Assembly: GCF_036347135.1 (NCBI RefSeq)
Contig: NZ_CP108938.1
Location: 7,192,001-7,256,000 of the forward strand
Direction of reading: 5' to 3'
Length of the DNA stretch: 64,000 nucleotides
From: Streptomyces sp. NBC_00775
GTDB lineage: Bacteria > Actinomycetota > Actinomycetes > Streptomycetales > Streptomycetaceae
Shown here: piece by piece, positions 10,598 through 21,431 of the stretch
Layout of the letters: each line of letters opens with the position of its first letter
Numbering within the stretch: position 1 is the stretch's first letter
Notes under the pieces: model-generated
Told to the model about the DNA's origin: nothing
Database searches by the model: none
The model's input: the letters and a program-made list of their open reading frames with translations, nothing else
Made by a program: the position numbers and the translations under genes

Positions 10598-13266
10598 GTG
10601 GGTCGGAGCGGCTGGAGCGGCCCGAGCGGATGGATGAGCCGGAGCAGCCCGAGGTGTCGGAGGTACCGGAGCAGCCGGGCGCGTCGGGGGTGCCGGAGCG
10701 GCCGGAAGCTGCCGCGCCGGATCGTGTGCCTGTCCCGGGTGCCGCGAGCCGACGGACCGTGCATGCCGCCTCGGGCAAGCGGCTGGGGGCCTCGCATCCA
10801 CAGGAGGAAGGACCGGCGGATCTCCGGCTCGTGCCGCCCGCTCTGGCGGCTTGGGTGACGGCGGCTCTGACGGTGGACGCCCCGCCGGGGTGGGTCATGG
10901 GCGCGGTGGTGCTCTCCCTCGTCGCGGGTGGTGCGCTGCTGCTGGCGGGGCGGAGAGAGGCGCGTGGCGCGGAGGGACGCGGGGGAGGGCGGTCGCTCTC
11001 GTGGCCGAGGCTCTCCATCGCCGCCGTCCTGCTCTGTGTCGCCGCGGCTGCGGCCTCCGCGGGCTTGCACGGGGCGGATCTGCGACGTGGGCCTGTGCCC
11101 ACCCTGGCGCGGCAGTTCGCCAACGTGACCGCAGAGGTGGAGATCACCTCCGATCCACGGCTCACCAGGCCCCGGATCAAGGGGGATCACATGGCTCCGA
11201 CGGCCGTGCTGCTGGACGCGGAGGTCCGGCGGGTGACGCGGGCTGACGGGACGGTCGTCGCGACGCGTGCACCGGTGCTGGTGATTGTCGACGCGCGCTC
11301 GCCCAGGGGGTCGCCTGGGCTTGCCGGCGAGAGTTCGCCCTGGCTGTCGCTGCTGCCGTCCACGAGGTTGCGCGTGCCGGCGCGGCTGGTGCCGGCCCTG
11401 TCGGGCGGGGACGACATCGCGGCTGTCCTACGCGTGCGGGGCGGCGCGCCTCCCGAGGTGGTGGGAGAGCCGTCCGGGCCGCAGCGGTTCGCCGGTCGGC
11501 TGCGTGAGGGCCTGCGGGAGGCGACCGACGGGCTGGAGGCCGACGCGCGGGCGCTGCTGCCGGGGCTGGTCGTGGGGGACACCTCACGCGTCACACCGGA
11601 GTTGGACGACGCGTTCAAGGCGACCGACCTCACTCACCTTCTGGCTGTCAGCGGGGGCAACTTCACGATCTTGCTCGCCCTGTTCATCGGGCCGCCGGGC
11701 CTCGCCCAGCGCGCCGAGCGGCGCGGTCTCGCACCGCGGCTCGGTGTTCCGCTGCGGGCGACCGCACTGCTCGGCGGAGTGCTCACGCTCGCGTTCGTGA
11801 TCGTCTGCCGACCGGACCCGAGCGTGTTGCGAGCCGCGGCCTGTGGATCGATCGCGCTGCTCGCCATCGCGACAGGGCGCCGCAGATCGCTGATCCCCGC
11901 ACTGGCCACGGCCGTCCTGCTGCTGGTGCTGTACGACCCGTGGCTGGCCCGCAGCTACGGGTTCCTGCTCTCCGTCCTGGCGACCGGCGCCCTGCTCACG
12001 CTCGCCCCGCGGTGGAGTGCGGCGCTCCAGAGGCGCCGAGTGCCGCCGCGTCTGGCCGAGGCGCTCGCCGCGGCCGCCGCGGCGCAGGCCCTGTGCGCAC
12101 CGGTTGTCGCCGTCCTGTCGGCTCGGGTGAGCCTCGTGGCGGTGCCGTGCAATCTGCTCGCGGAGTTCGCGGTCGCGCCAGCCACGGTGCTGGGTTTCGC
12201 GACGCTGGCGACGGCCTCCGTGGCGCTTCCCGTCGCCAAGGCCCTGGCGTGGTGTGCGAGTTGGCCCGCCCGATGGATCGCCGACATCGCGCGTACCGGC
12301 GCGGCTCTGCCCGGAGGGGGAGTGGACTGGCCGGGCACTTGGACGGGTGCGCTGCTGCTCGCCCTGGTCACGGCGGTGGTCGTGCTCGTCGGCCGACGGC
12401 TGCTGGGACACCCGTGGCTGAGTGGCGCCTGCGTGCTGCTGTTCCTGTTGGTCGTGGTGCAGCCGCCGCCTCTCACCAGGGTGATCACGGGGTGGCCGCC
12501 GCCCGGCTGGCGGTTCGCGATGTGCGACGTGGGGCAGGGGGACGCGACGGTGCTCGCAGCGGGCGGCGGCACCGCGGTGGTGGTGGACGCCGGGCCCGAC
12601 CCGGTGTTGGTCGACCGCTGCCTGAGCGCGCTCGGCGTCACCAGGATTCCGCTCGTCGTACTGACGCACTTCCACGCCGACCATGTGGCGGGGCTGCCGG
12701 GCGTGCTGAGCGGGCGTTCGGTGGGCGCGATCGAGACGACCGGCTTCGAAGAGCCGCCGGACCAGGCCGAGTTCGTACGAAGAGAGGCGGCCGCACGGCA
12801 CATCCCCGTGACCCGGGCCGTGGCGGGGGAGCGGCGGCGCACGGGAAGCCTCGACTGGCGGGTGCTGTGGCCGCCACCGAGCCCGGCCCCCACGCCGGAC
12901 GGCCCGAACGACGCCAGTGTCGCCCTGCTCGTACGGTCGGCGGGGCTGCGGCTGCTGTTGCTCGGGGATCTCGAACCCCCGGCCCAGCGGGCCCTGTTGA
13001 GATCGCCGACGGCGGAGGAGCTGGGAGCCGTGGACGTTCTCAAGGTCGCCCATCATGGCTCGGCCTACCAGGACCCGGACCTCATACGCAGGGTGGCCCC
13101 GCGGCTCGCATTGATCTCGTGCGGCAAGGACAACCCGTACGGGCATCCCGCGCCGAGTACGGTCGCGGCGTTGCGGGCCGCAGGTGCGGTGGTGCTGCGT
13201 ACGGACGAGGACGGAGCGCTGGCCGTCGTCGGTGTGGGCGGAGGGCTGAGCGTGGCGAGAGACTGA
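10594..13266 (+). CDS. comEC: ComEC/Rec2-type DNA transport channel
   Basis: 890 residues. A Pro/Glu-rich N-terminus is followed by membrane helices, an OB-like region, then the Competence domain with the signature DLTHLLAVSGGNFTILLA near residues 345-365 and further helices to about residue 620. The C-terminal third is a metallo-beta-lactamase domain with DVGQGDAT, LTHFHADHVAGLPG and VAHHGSAYQDP, which keeps the metal-binding histidines. Known role: channel for single-stranded DNA across the membrane, with a possible nuclease. Translation is coupled to comEA. No pilus or comF genes are nearby, so a role in natural competence is not implied by context. Confidence 0.92.
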   Translation: MSGSERLERPERMDEPEQPEVSEVPEQPGASGVPERPEAAAPDRVPVPGAASRRTVHAASGKRLGASHPQEEGPADLRLVPPALAAWVTAALTVDAPPGWVMGAVVLSLVAGGALLLAGRREARGAEGRGGGRSLSWPRLSIAAVLLCVAAAAASAGLHGADLRRGPVPTLARQFANVTAEVEITSDPRLTRPRIKGDHMAPTAVLLDAEVRRVTRADGTVVATRAPVLVIVDARSPRGSPGLAGESSPWLSLLPSTRLRVPARLVPALSGGDDIAAVLRVRGGAPPEVVGEPSGPQRFAGRLREGLREATDGLEADARALLPGLVVGDTSRVTPELDDAFKATDLTHLLAVSGGNFTILLALFIGPPGLAQRAERRGLAPRLGVPLRATALLGGVLTLAFVIVCRPDPSVLRAAACGSIALLAIATGRRRSLIPALATAVLLLVLYDPWLARSYGFLLSVLATGALLTLAPRWSAALQRRRVPPRLAEALAAAAAAQALCAPVVAVLSARVSLVAVPCNLLAEFAVAPATVLGFATLATASVALPVAKALAWCASWPARWIADIARTGAALPGGGVDWPGTWTGALLLALVTAVVVLVGRRLLGHPWLSGACVLLFLLVVVQPPPLTRVITGWPPPGWRFAMCDVGQGDATVLAAGGGTAVVVDAGPDPVLVDRCLSALGVTRIPLVVLTHFHADHVAGLPGVLSGRSVGAIETTGFEEPPDQAEFVRREAAARHIPVTRAVAGERRRTGSLDWRVLWPPPSPAPTPDGPNDASVALLVRSAGLRLLLLGDLEPPAQRALLRSPTAEELGAVDVLKVAHHGSAYQDPDLIRRVAPRLALISCGKDNPYGHPAPSTVAALRAAGAVVLRTDEDGALAVVGVGGGLSVARD

Positions 13267-13270
13267 ACCC

Positions 13271-14104
13271 ATGAATTCCGCACAGGCCGACGCCTACCTC
13301 CGCAGGATCGGGACCCAGTACCCCGCATGGCCCACGTCCGATGTGCTCCGCGAGCTTCAGCTGCGCCATCTGAAGACGGTGCCGTTCGAGAACCTGTCGA
13401 TCCACCTCGGTGAGGAGATCGTGCTGGAGGAGAAGAGGCTGCTGGACAAGGTGGTGGGCGCTCACAGGGGCGGCTTCTGCTACGAACTGAACGGGGCGTT
13501 CGGGGCGTTGCTGGGGGCGCTGGGCTTCGACGTGACGCTGCTCGCGGCGCGGGTGTACGGCGAAGAGGGGCGGCTCGGGATTCCGTACGACCATCTCGCG
13601 CTGCGGGTGCGGACGGTGGACGGGGGTGACTGGCTGACCGATGTCGGGTTCGGGGCGCACAGCCTCCATCCGCTGGCCTTCGGGGAGCGGGGGGAACAGG
13701 AGGATCCCGGCGGCACGTTCCAGGTCGTCGAGTCGGGGCCGGACGCGGCAGGGGTACGGGGTGCCGGCGGTTCGCGGGAGGGCATGGATCTCGACGTCGT
13801 CCGGGACGGTAAGGCGCAGTACCGCTTGGAGGTGCGGCCGCGGGTGCTCGGGGACTTCGTCACCGGGGCCTGGTGGCACAGCACCTCGCCGGAGTCGCAT
13901 TTCGCGCGGTCGCTGGTCTGTTCGCGGGTCACGGAGGACGGAGGGAGGATCACGCTCAGCGGCCGGAACTTCACGGTGACGACGGCTGAGAGGACGAAGA
14001 AGGTGTCGGCACTGGCCACGGACGAGGAGGTGCTGGCCACGTATCGGGAGCGCTTCGGCATCGAGCTGGACCAGGTGCCGGAGGTGAGGAAGGCGCGGGA
14101 GTGA
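13271..14104 (+). CDS. nat: Arylamine N-acetyltransferase
   Basis: 277 residues, the usual NAT length. It transfers acetyl groups from acetyl-CoA to arylamines and hydrazines. The catalytic triad is visible: C70 in RGGFCYELNG, H108 in PYDHLALR and D124 in LTDVGFGAH. The N-terminal helical bundle and the VPFENLSIH motif are intact. It starts four bases after the comEC stop, so it may be transcribed with it, although no functional link is known. The stop codon runs straight into a tandem GAGGCA repeat. Confidence 0.93.
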   Translation: MNSAQADAYLRRIGTQYPAWPTSDVLRELQLRHLKTVPFENLSIHLGEEIVLEEKRLLDKVVGAHRGGFCYELNGAFGALLGALGFDVTLLAARVYGEEGRLGIPYDHLALRVRTVDGGDWLTDVGFGAHSLHPLAFGERGEQEDPGGTFQVVESGPDAAGVRGAGGSREGMDLDVVRDGKAQYRLEVRPRVLGDFVTGAWWHSTSPESHFARSLVCSRVTEDGGRITLSGRNFTVTTAERTKKVSALATDEEVLATYRERFGIELDQVPEVRKARE

Positions 14105-14222
14105 GGCAGGGGGATTGAGGCACGGGTGTGAGGCAGGGGATCGAGGCAGAGGGGGATTGAGGCAGAGGGGGAGTGAGGCAGAGGGGGAGTGAGGCAGAGG
14201 GGAGTCGAGGCAGGGGGGAGGA
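14103..14222 (+). repeat. Tandem GAGGCA-type minisatellite
   Basis: Eight copies of GAGGCA, each followed by a G-rich tail, start at 14103, 14117, 14130, 14143, 14159, 14175, 14191 and 14207. The last four are spaced exactly 16 bp (unit GAGGCAGAGGGGGAGT). The array begins inside the nat stop region and occupies half of the 265-bp gap before the next gene. No promoter was recognised in it. Confidence 0.85.
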
Positions 14223-14369
14223 GCGGCGGTGTGTGTAGTGGCGGCACACGGGTGGGACCGATCTGGAATGTGGGGATCGCGCTCCAGGGCCGGCCCGGCG
14301 TTCGGTCCTCGGTCGCCGTGATGGCCGACCCCGTCGTCGGGCCCACCGGGCGTATCGGAAAATGTCCAT

Positions 14370-14615
14370 GTGAGCGATGTGAGACATGTGCTGGTGCTGC
14401 CCGACCGCGATGCCGCGGAAGAGGCGGCGGAGGCGCTCGGTGACCGGTTCAGACTCGATGAGGAGCCGCAGCTCGTACGGGACGCGCTGGCCGGTGAGGA
14501 CGATGCCGAGGACGCGCAGTGGCTGGTGGTTCTGACGGACCCCGCGGAGCGGCTCGACCCGAAGGAGCTGGACGAGTTCGCGGGGGAGTGGGACGGCTGG
14601 CGGGAAGAGCCGTAG
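14370..14615 (+). CDS. Small conserved hypothetical protein
   Basis: 81 residues, from GTG at 14370 (SDVRHVLVLPDRDAAEEAAEALGD). It is acidic, with a beta-alpha start and ending GEWDGWREEP. It looks like a small ferredoxin-fold or regulator-like domain, but no family was recognised. Good codon bias supports a real gene. It lies alone between nat and holA. Confidence 0.6.
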   Translation: MSDVRHVLVLPDRDAAEEAAEALGDRFRLDEEPQLVRDALAGEDDAEDAQWLVVLTDPAERLDPKELDEFAGEWDGWREEP

Positions 14616-14659
14616 GACTCCGCTGGGCGGAGTGGAGCCGGGAGACGCGGGGGTGTCGT

Positions 14660-14730
14660 CGACTGCGGGTCGGCTGTGGCTGGTCGTGCCCACGCGGCTG
14701 AGCCGCGTATGTCACAGCCCCGCGTCCCTT
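14660..14730 (+). repeat. Intergenic repeat, family B (copy 1)
   Basis: About 70 bp beginning CGACTGCGGGTCGGCTGTGG and ending in GTCACAGCCCCGCGTCCC. It is nearly identical to 63411-63479 at the other end of the window. The centre holds a small palindrome (ACGCGGCTGAGCCGCGT). It sits between the small hypothetical gene and holA. Confidence 0.8.
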
Positions 14731-14776
14731 GCGGGGTGGGATCGCGTTGTCAGTGGCGCGTGGGATGCTTTCGGTG

Positions 14777-15763
14777 ATGGCCAGGAAGACTGCTAATGAC
14801 GACCCTCTCGCCCCCGTCACGCTTGCCGTGGGCCAGGAGGACCTCCTGCTCGACCGTGCCGTTCAGGAGGTGGTGGCCGCCGCCAGAGCCGCCGACGCCG
14901 ACACGGATGTACGGGACCTCACCCCGGACCAGTTGCAGCCCGGCACGCTTGCCGAGCTGACGAGTCCGTCGCTCTTCTCCGAGCGCAAGGTCGTGGTCGT
15001 ACGCAATGCGCAGGATCTTTCGGCCGACACCATCAAGGACGTGAAGGCGTACCTGGAGGCGCCGGCCGAGGAGATCACCCTCGTGCTGCTGCACGCGGGT
15101 GCTGCCAAGGGCAAGGGGCTGCTCGATGCCGCGCGCAAGGTGGGGGCGCGGGAGGTGGCGTGCCCCAAGATGACCAAGCCCGCGGATCGGCTGGCGTTCG
15201 TGCGGAGTGAGTTCCGGGCGCTGGGGAGGTCGGCCACGCCGGAGGCCTGCCAGGCGCTTGTCGACTCGATCGGGAGTGATCTGCGGGAGCTGGCGTCCGC
15301 GGTGTCTCAGCTGACCGCGGATGTCGAGGGGACGATCGACGAGGCGGTGGTCGGGCGGTACTACACGGGGCGGGCCGAGGCGTCGAGTTTTACCGTGGCC
15401 GACCGGGCCGTGGAGGGGCGGGCGGCGGAGGCGTTGGAGGCGTTGCGGTGGTCTCTGGCGACTGGGGTTGCGCCGGTCATGATCACCAGTGCGCTGGCTC
15501 AGGGGGTGCGGGCGATTGGGAAGCTGTCCTCCGCGCGTGGGGGGCGGCCGGCTGATCTTGCGCGGGAGCTGGGGATGCCGCCGTGGAAGATTGATCGGGT
15601 GCGGCAGCAGATGCGGGGGTGGACGCCGGATGGGGTTGCTGTTGCTCTGCGGGCGGTTGCCGAAGCCGATGCCGGGGTCAAGGGTGGGGGGGATGATCCT
15701 GAGTACGCCCTGGAGAAGGCGGTCGTTGCGATTGCCCGGGCTGCGCGGTCGCGTCGGGGCTAG
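14777..15763 (+). CDS. holA: DNA polymerase III delta subunit
   Basis: 328 residues from ATG at 14777 (MARKTANDDPLAPVTLAVG), the family start. Delta is the clamp-loader wrench that opens the beta ring. The fold is recognisable from GQEDLLLDRAVQEV, LTSPSLFSERKVVVVRN, the KMTKPADRLAFV segment and the helical C-terminal collar domain ending in EYALEKAVVAIARAA. It lacks a Walker A motif, as expected for delta. The gene is followed by a repeat region and is convergent with rpsT. Confidence 0.93.
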   Translation: MARKTANDDPLAPVTLAVGQEDLLLDRAVQEVVAAARAADADTDVRDLTPDQLQPGTLAELTSPSLFSERKVVVVRNAQDLSADTIKDVKAYLEAPAEEITLVLLHAGAAKGKGLLDAARKVGAREVACPKMTKPADRLAFVRSEFRALGRSATPEACQALVDSIGSDLRELASAVSQLTADVEGTIDEAVVGRYYTGRAEASSFTVADRAVEGRAAEALEALRWSLATGVAPVMITSALAQGVRAIGKLSSARGGRPADLARELGMPPWKIDRVRQQMRGWTPDGVAVALRAVAEADAGVKGGGDDPEYALEKAVVAIARAARSRRG

Positions 15764-15794
15764 CGGCTCCGGGGTGGGCTGAACTGGGCTTCTT

Positions 15795-16100
15795 CGCCCC
15801 CGCCGCCCCTACCCGTCCCATCCGTTCCTGGGGGCTGCGCCCCCAGACCCCCCTAAAACATTGCGCAGTTCCCCGCGCCCCTGAAGAGAGTCGGCTGCGG
15901 GCCGGTGGGGGTTGCTCGCGCAGTTCCCTGCGCCCCTGAATGCGGCTGCGGGTCGGTGGGGGTTGCTCGCGCAGTTCCCTGCGCCCCTGAATGCGGCTGC
16001 GGGTCGGTGGGGGTTGCTCGCGCAGTTCCCCGCGCCCCTGAATGCGGCTGCGGGTCGGTGGGGGCTGGTCGCGCCGTTCCCCGCGCCCCTGAAGGGGCGC
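15795..16100 (+). repeat. Intergenic mosaic repeat R1 with a 51-bp tandem array
   Basis: It opens with the common left module (CGCCCCCGCCGCCCCTACCC), then the GGGGGCTGCGCCCCC palindrome, then the GCGCAGTTCCCCGCGCCCCT module. From about 15860 this last module is repeated in tandem with exact 51-bp spacing (GTTGCTCGCGCAG at 15911, 15962 and 16013; a variant at 16064). It fills most of the gap between the convergent holA and rpsT. Confidence 0.9.
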
Positions 16101-16110
16101 TCCACGCCGA

Positions 16111-16152
16111 AGACCCCGCTCGTCCTCCTGGGGAAGGAGGGGAACGGGGTCT
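16111..16152 (-). terminator. Terminator hairpin downstream of rpsT
   Basis: AGACCCCG...TCCTCCT at 16111-16129 pairs with AGGAGGGGAACGGGGTCT at 16135-16152, with a small internal mismatch. It lies about 145 bp past the rpsT stop, between rpsT and the repeat block. The remaining bases up to 16297 hold nothing recognised. Confidence 0.75.
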
Positions 16153-16297
16153 CGGGTCAAGATCTTGGAGCCGTGCCCGCGTGGCGAACGCAGGCCGCGC
16201 ACGGATCCGGGGGTGCCGGGCAGGAGCGGAAGAGAGGGCCCGCTGGGTCCTGTCCGGCGGTCAAGTCAGGGGTTGAGCCCGGGAGGGCTCAGCCGAC

Positions 16298-16564
16298 TCA
16301 GCCCTTGAGGGAAGCGACCTTCGAAGCAAGCGCCGACTTCTTGTTGGCGGCCTGGTTCTTGTGGATGACGCCCTTCGAGACAGCCTTGTCGAGAGCGCGC
16401 GACGCGGCGCGCGTGTACTCGGTGGCCTTCTCGGCGTCACCCGCGGCAGCGGCCTCGCGGGCCTTGCGGATCGCGGTCTTCAGGGAAGACTTGACGGCCT
16501 TGTTGCGCAGCCGGGCCTTCTCGTTGGTCTTGATCCGCTTGATCTGGGACTTGATGTTCGCCAC
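16298..16564 (-). CDS. rpsT: 30S ribosomal protein S20
   Basis: 88 residues from GTG at 16564: [20 protein letters not shown] is the S20 signature, continuing with the basic three-helix structure. S20 binds 16S rRNA early in small-subunit assembly. It is divergent from lepA across a 224-bp gap, as in other streptomycetes. Confidence 0.98.
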   Translation of the reverse strand: MANIKSQIKRIKTNEKARLRNKAVKSSLKTAIRKAREAAAAGDAEKATEYTRAASRALDKAVSKGVIHKNQAANKKSALASKVASLKG

Positions 16565-16669
16565 GAATGAGCCTTTACAGGTTCAGGCGCGCGAGACAGT
16601 ACGTCTCACTCGCCGTTTGATTTCCTTGGGGTGTGCCTCCTGCAGAGAGGGCATGAGACACAGCCACTC

Positions 16670-16699
16670 AGGCTACCAGTAGCCGCACGACCGGCCCAA
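16670..16699 (-). promoter_or_regulatory. Candidate rpsT promoter
   Basis: On the minus strand TTGGGC (16699-16694) and TAGCCT (16675-16670) are 18 bp apart, a good housekeeping sigma match. Transcription would start near 16663 and give a leader of about 100 nt. Confidence 0.5.
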
Positions 16700-16788
16700 A
16701 CCGGTCGCAGGTCCCCGCCCGTGGGACCATGGAGCCTACGTATCGATCCGACCCGAGGCGACAGGCGCCTCAAGAGACAGGACCCTGC

Positions 16789-18657
<1,869 letters not shown>

Positions 18658-18701
18658 CCACCGGGCAAGCCGCTGTTACCCCCGGAAACTCGGGCACAAT
18701 G

Positions 18702-18733
18702 CGGGCTCGTCGCGCTTCGGCGCGGCGAGCCCG
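18702..18733 (+). terminator. UUCG-loop hairpin after lepA
   Basis: CGGGCTCGTCGCGC pairs with GCGCGGCGAGCCCG (one G-U) around the stable TTCG tetraloop, 45 bp past the lepA stop. No T-run follows. The remaining 190 bp to the next gene show no further clear feature. Confidence 0.8.
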
Positions 18734-18920
18734 TACGCGTGCGTAGCTTCGCTCTCTGTAGGAAGTGACAGGCCGCCGCCCCTTACGCGCTGGGCGGTCG
18801 CGCCTTACTCTGATCTCTGCTCGATGGTTACTCGCGAGTTAAACAACAGCCGCAACCAGCCAGCCGCACAGCAGTCGGTCGAGCCAGACGCACGCACTGT
18901 CGCGGGCCCCGGAGGATGTC

Positions 18921-20807
18921 GTGAGCGACACACAGACCCTGATCGAGAACCGTCCGCCATCCGTGGCGGGCCTCTTCCTGGAGCGCGTGGCGGCCACGCC
19001 GGACGGCGAGGCCTACCGCTACCCGGTGCCGGCCGCGTCGGGCGACGGGCCGGACGAGTGGAAGTCGCTGAGCTGGGCGCAGGCCGCCGAGCGGGTCTTC
19101 GCCATCGCGGCCGGACTGATCGAACTGGGCGTGCAGCCGGAGCAGCGCGTCGCGCTCGCCTCCTCCACGCGGGTCGAGTGGATCCTGGCCGACCTCGGCA
19201 TCCTGTGCGCGGGCGCGGCCACCACGACCGTGTATCCGCAGACCAACGCCGAGGAGTCGGCGTTCATCCTCTCCGACTCCGAGAGCAAGGTCCTCATCGC
19301 CGAGGACGCGGCCCAGCTCGCGAAGGTGATCGAGAAGCGCGCCGAGCTGCCCGAGCTCACCCACGTGGTCGTCATCGACCCGAAGGGCCTGGAGCCTTCC
19401 CAAGAAGACGGCGACTGGGTCCTCACGCTCACCGAGCTGGAGGCCCGCGGCGCCGCCTACCTGGAGAAGAACGCCGACCTGATCAAGGAGAAGGTCGGCG
19501 CGATCACCGCCGATCAGCTCGCGACCCTGATCTACACCTCCGGCACCACGGGCCGCCCCAAGGGCGTCCGTCTCCCGCACGACAACTGGTCGTACATGGC
19601 CAAGGCCATCGCCTCGACCGGGCTGCTCGGCCCCGACGACGTGCAGTACCTGTGGCTGCCGCTCGCGCACGTCTTCGGCAAGGTGCTCACCTCCGGCCAG
19701 ATCGAGGTCGGGCACGTCACCGCCGTCGACGGCCGCGTGGACAAGATCATCGAGAATCTGCCGGTCGTACAGCCGACGTACATGGCGGCCGTCCCGCGCA
19801 TCTTCGAGAAGGTCTACAACGGAGTCGCGGCCAAGGCGCGGGTCGGCGGCGGCGCCAAGTACAAGATCTTCCAGTGGGCCGCCGAGGTCTCCCGCGAGTA
19901 CGCGAAGGCCAGTCAGGACAACTTCCGCCGCACCGGCACCGCCTCCGTGCCCTTCGCGCTCGGCGCCAAGCACAAGGTCGCCGACGCGCTCGTCTTCGCC
20001 AAGATCCGCGAGGCCTTCGGCGGCAACCTGCGCGCCTGCGTCTCCGGTTCCGCGGCCCTCGCACCCGAGATCGGCTACTTCTTCGCCGGCGCCGGCATCC
20101 ACATCCTGGAGGGGTACGGCCTCACGGAGTCCTCCGCCGCCTCCTTCGTGAACCCCGGCGAGGCGTACCGCACCGGCACGGTCGGCAAGCCGCTGCCCGG
20201 CACCGAGGTGCGCATCGCGGACGACGGCGAGATCCTGCTGCGCGGCCCCGGCATCATGGAGGGCTACCACGGGCTGCCCGAGAAGACCGCCGAGGTCCTG
20301 GAGTCGGACGGCTGGTTCCACACCGGCGACATCGGCGAGCTGTCGCCCGACGGCTACCTGCGCATCACCGACCGCAAGAAGGACCTCATCAAGACGTCCG
20401 GCGGCAAGTACATCGCGCCCGCCGAGGTCGAGGGCCAGTTCAAGGCCGTCTGCCCGTACGTCTCCAACATCCTCGTGCACGGCGCCGACCGGAACTTCTG
20501 CACCGCGCTCATCGCCCTCGACGAGCCGTCCATCCTCGACTGGGCCAAGGACAACGGGCTGGAGGGCAAGTCGTACGCCGACGTCGTCGCGGCGCCGGCC
20601 ACCGTCGCCCTCATCGAGGGTTACGTCAAGGAACTCAACGAGGGTCTCCAGCGCTGGCAGACCATCAAGAAGTTCCGTCTGCTGCCGCGGGACCTCGATG
20701 TGGAGCACGGGGAGATCACGCCGAGTCTGAAGCTGAAGCGGCCGGTTGTCGAGCGGGAGTACAAGCACCTCATCGATGAGATGTACGCGGGGTCGCGCGA
20801 GGCGTGA
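18921..20807 (+). CDS. Long-chain acyl-CoA synthetase (AMP-binding)
   Basis: 628 residues. It activates fatty acids to acyl-AMP and then acyl-CoA. The ANL-superfamily P-loop is LIYTSGTTGRPKGVRLPHDN (about residues 205-225). Later motifs are LEGYGLTESSA, the GWFHTGDIGELSPDGYL aspartate loop and ITDRKKDLIKTSGGKYIAP near the hinge and catalytic lysine. GTG at 18921 follows GGAGG at 18911-18915. It is convergent with the signalling island (gap 27 bp). Substrate chain length cannot be read from sequence. Confidence 0.93.
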   Translation: MSDTQTLIENRPPSVAGLFLERVAATPDGEAYRYPVPAASGDGPDEWKSLSWAQAAERVFAIAAGLIELGVQPEQRVALASSTRVEWILADLGILCAGAATTTVYPQTNAEESAFILSDSESKVLIAEDAAQLAKVIEKRAELPELTHVVVIDPKGLEPSQEDGDWVLTLTELEARGAAYLEKNADLIKEKVGAITADQLATLIYTSGTTGRPKGVRLPHDNWSYMAKAIASTGLLGPDDVQYLWLPLAHVFGKVLTSGQIEVGHVTAVDGRVDKIIENLPVVQPTYMAAVPRIFEKVYNGVAAKARVGGGAKYKIFQWAAEVSREYAKASQDNFRRTGTASVPFALGAKHKVADALVFAKIREAFGGNLRACVSGSAALAPEIGYFFAGAGIHILEGYGLTESSAASFVNPGEAYRTGTVGKPLPGTEVRIADDGEILLRGPGIMEGYHGLPEKTAEVLESDGWFHTGDIGELSPDGYLRITDRKKDLIKTSGGKYIAPAEVEGQFKAVCPYVSNILVHGADRNFCTALIALDEPSILDWAKDNGLEGKSYADVVAAPATVALIEGYVKELNEGLQRWQTIKKFRLLPRDLDVEHGEITPSLKLKRPVVEREYKHLIDEMYAGSREA

Positions 20808-20834
20808 CCTCAAGCCGCACCTGGGGGCGGGGCG

Positions 20835-21419
20835 TCAGATGCCCCGTCCCCGACGCATCTCTCTGAGCAGCTCCTCCATCTGCCGTACCTGATGGCGCAG
20901 TTCGAAGACGTCCTGCAGGCTGCTGGCCGCCATGTGTACCTCGATCTTCTGCAGGCGGTTGGCGAGCTCGTCGAAGTGTTCCTGCTCGCGCGCGAGCATC
21001 CGCTCCAGTTGCTGGTTCTTGCGGTGCAGGTCCAGGAAGACCGTGACCTTCGCCCGTAGCACCCACGGGTCGAAGGGCTTGGTCAAGTAGTCGGCGGCGC
21101 CGGTCGCGTAGCCGCGGAAGGCGTAGCCCGCGTCGGCGTCCGTGCCGGTCAGGAAGATGATGGGGACGTCCTTCGTCTGGTCGAGCCGCTTGATGTTCGC
21201 GGCGGTCTCGAAGCCGTCCATGCCCGGCATCCGGATGTCGAGCAGGACGACGGCGAACCGCTGCCGGAGCAGGGCCTTCATCGCCTCCTCGCCCGAACGC
21301 GCGCGCACCAGCGGTTCGTTGAGGGACCCCAGGACGGCCTCCAGCGCGATCAGATTGTCCTCCATGTCATCGACAAGGAGGATGCTCGCGCGCTCGTCGG
21401 TCGTTGCCTCAGCGCTCAT
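20835..21419 (-). CDS. Response regulator with C-terminal coiled coil, no DNA-binding domain
   Basis: 194 residues. A receiver domain (about residues 10-125) has ILLVDDMEDN with its acidic pocket, LLDIRMPGMDG with the phospho-acceptor Asp, IFLTGTDADAG and the ADYLTKPFDP lysine. The last 65 residues are a charged coiled coil (KNQQLERMLAREQEHFDELANR) with no helix-turn-helix. It lies 12 bp downstream of the hybrid kinase, so it is surely in the same operon and likely its partner. The arrangement recalls OsaB next to OsaA of S. coelicolor, which act in osmoadaptation; that link is by analogy only. Confidence 0.9.
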   Translation of the reverse strand: MSAEATTDERASILLVDDMEDNLIALEAVLGSLNEPLVRARSGEEAMKALLRQRFAVVLLDIRMPGMDGFETAANIKRLDQTKDVPIIFLTGTDADAGYAFRGYATGAADYLTKPFDPWVLRAKVTVFLDLHRKNQQLERMLAREQEHFDELANRLQKIEVHMAASSLQDVFELRHQVRQMEELLREMRRGRGI

Positions 21420-21431
21420 GGTGACTGTGCC

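Noticed and set aside
9299..10801. 500-residue minus-strand frame over comEA
   Set aside because: Arg/Pro/Ala-rich shadow of comEA and comEC, with no start signal.
15860..16100. CRISPR-like array
   Set aside because: Units are directly adjacent and near-identical; there are no unique spacers and no cas genes.
15912..16682. 256-residue frame through the 51-bp tandem repeats and rpsT
   Set aside because: The 51-bp period keeps any frame open; the peptide is repeat-derived and antisense to rpsT.
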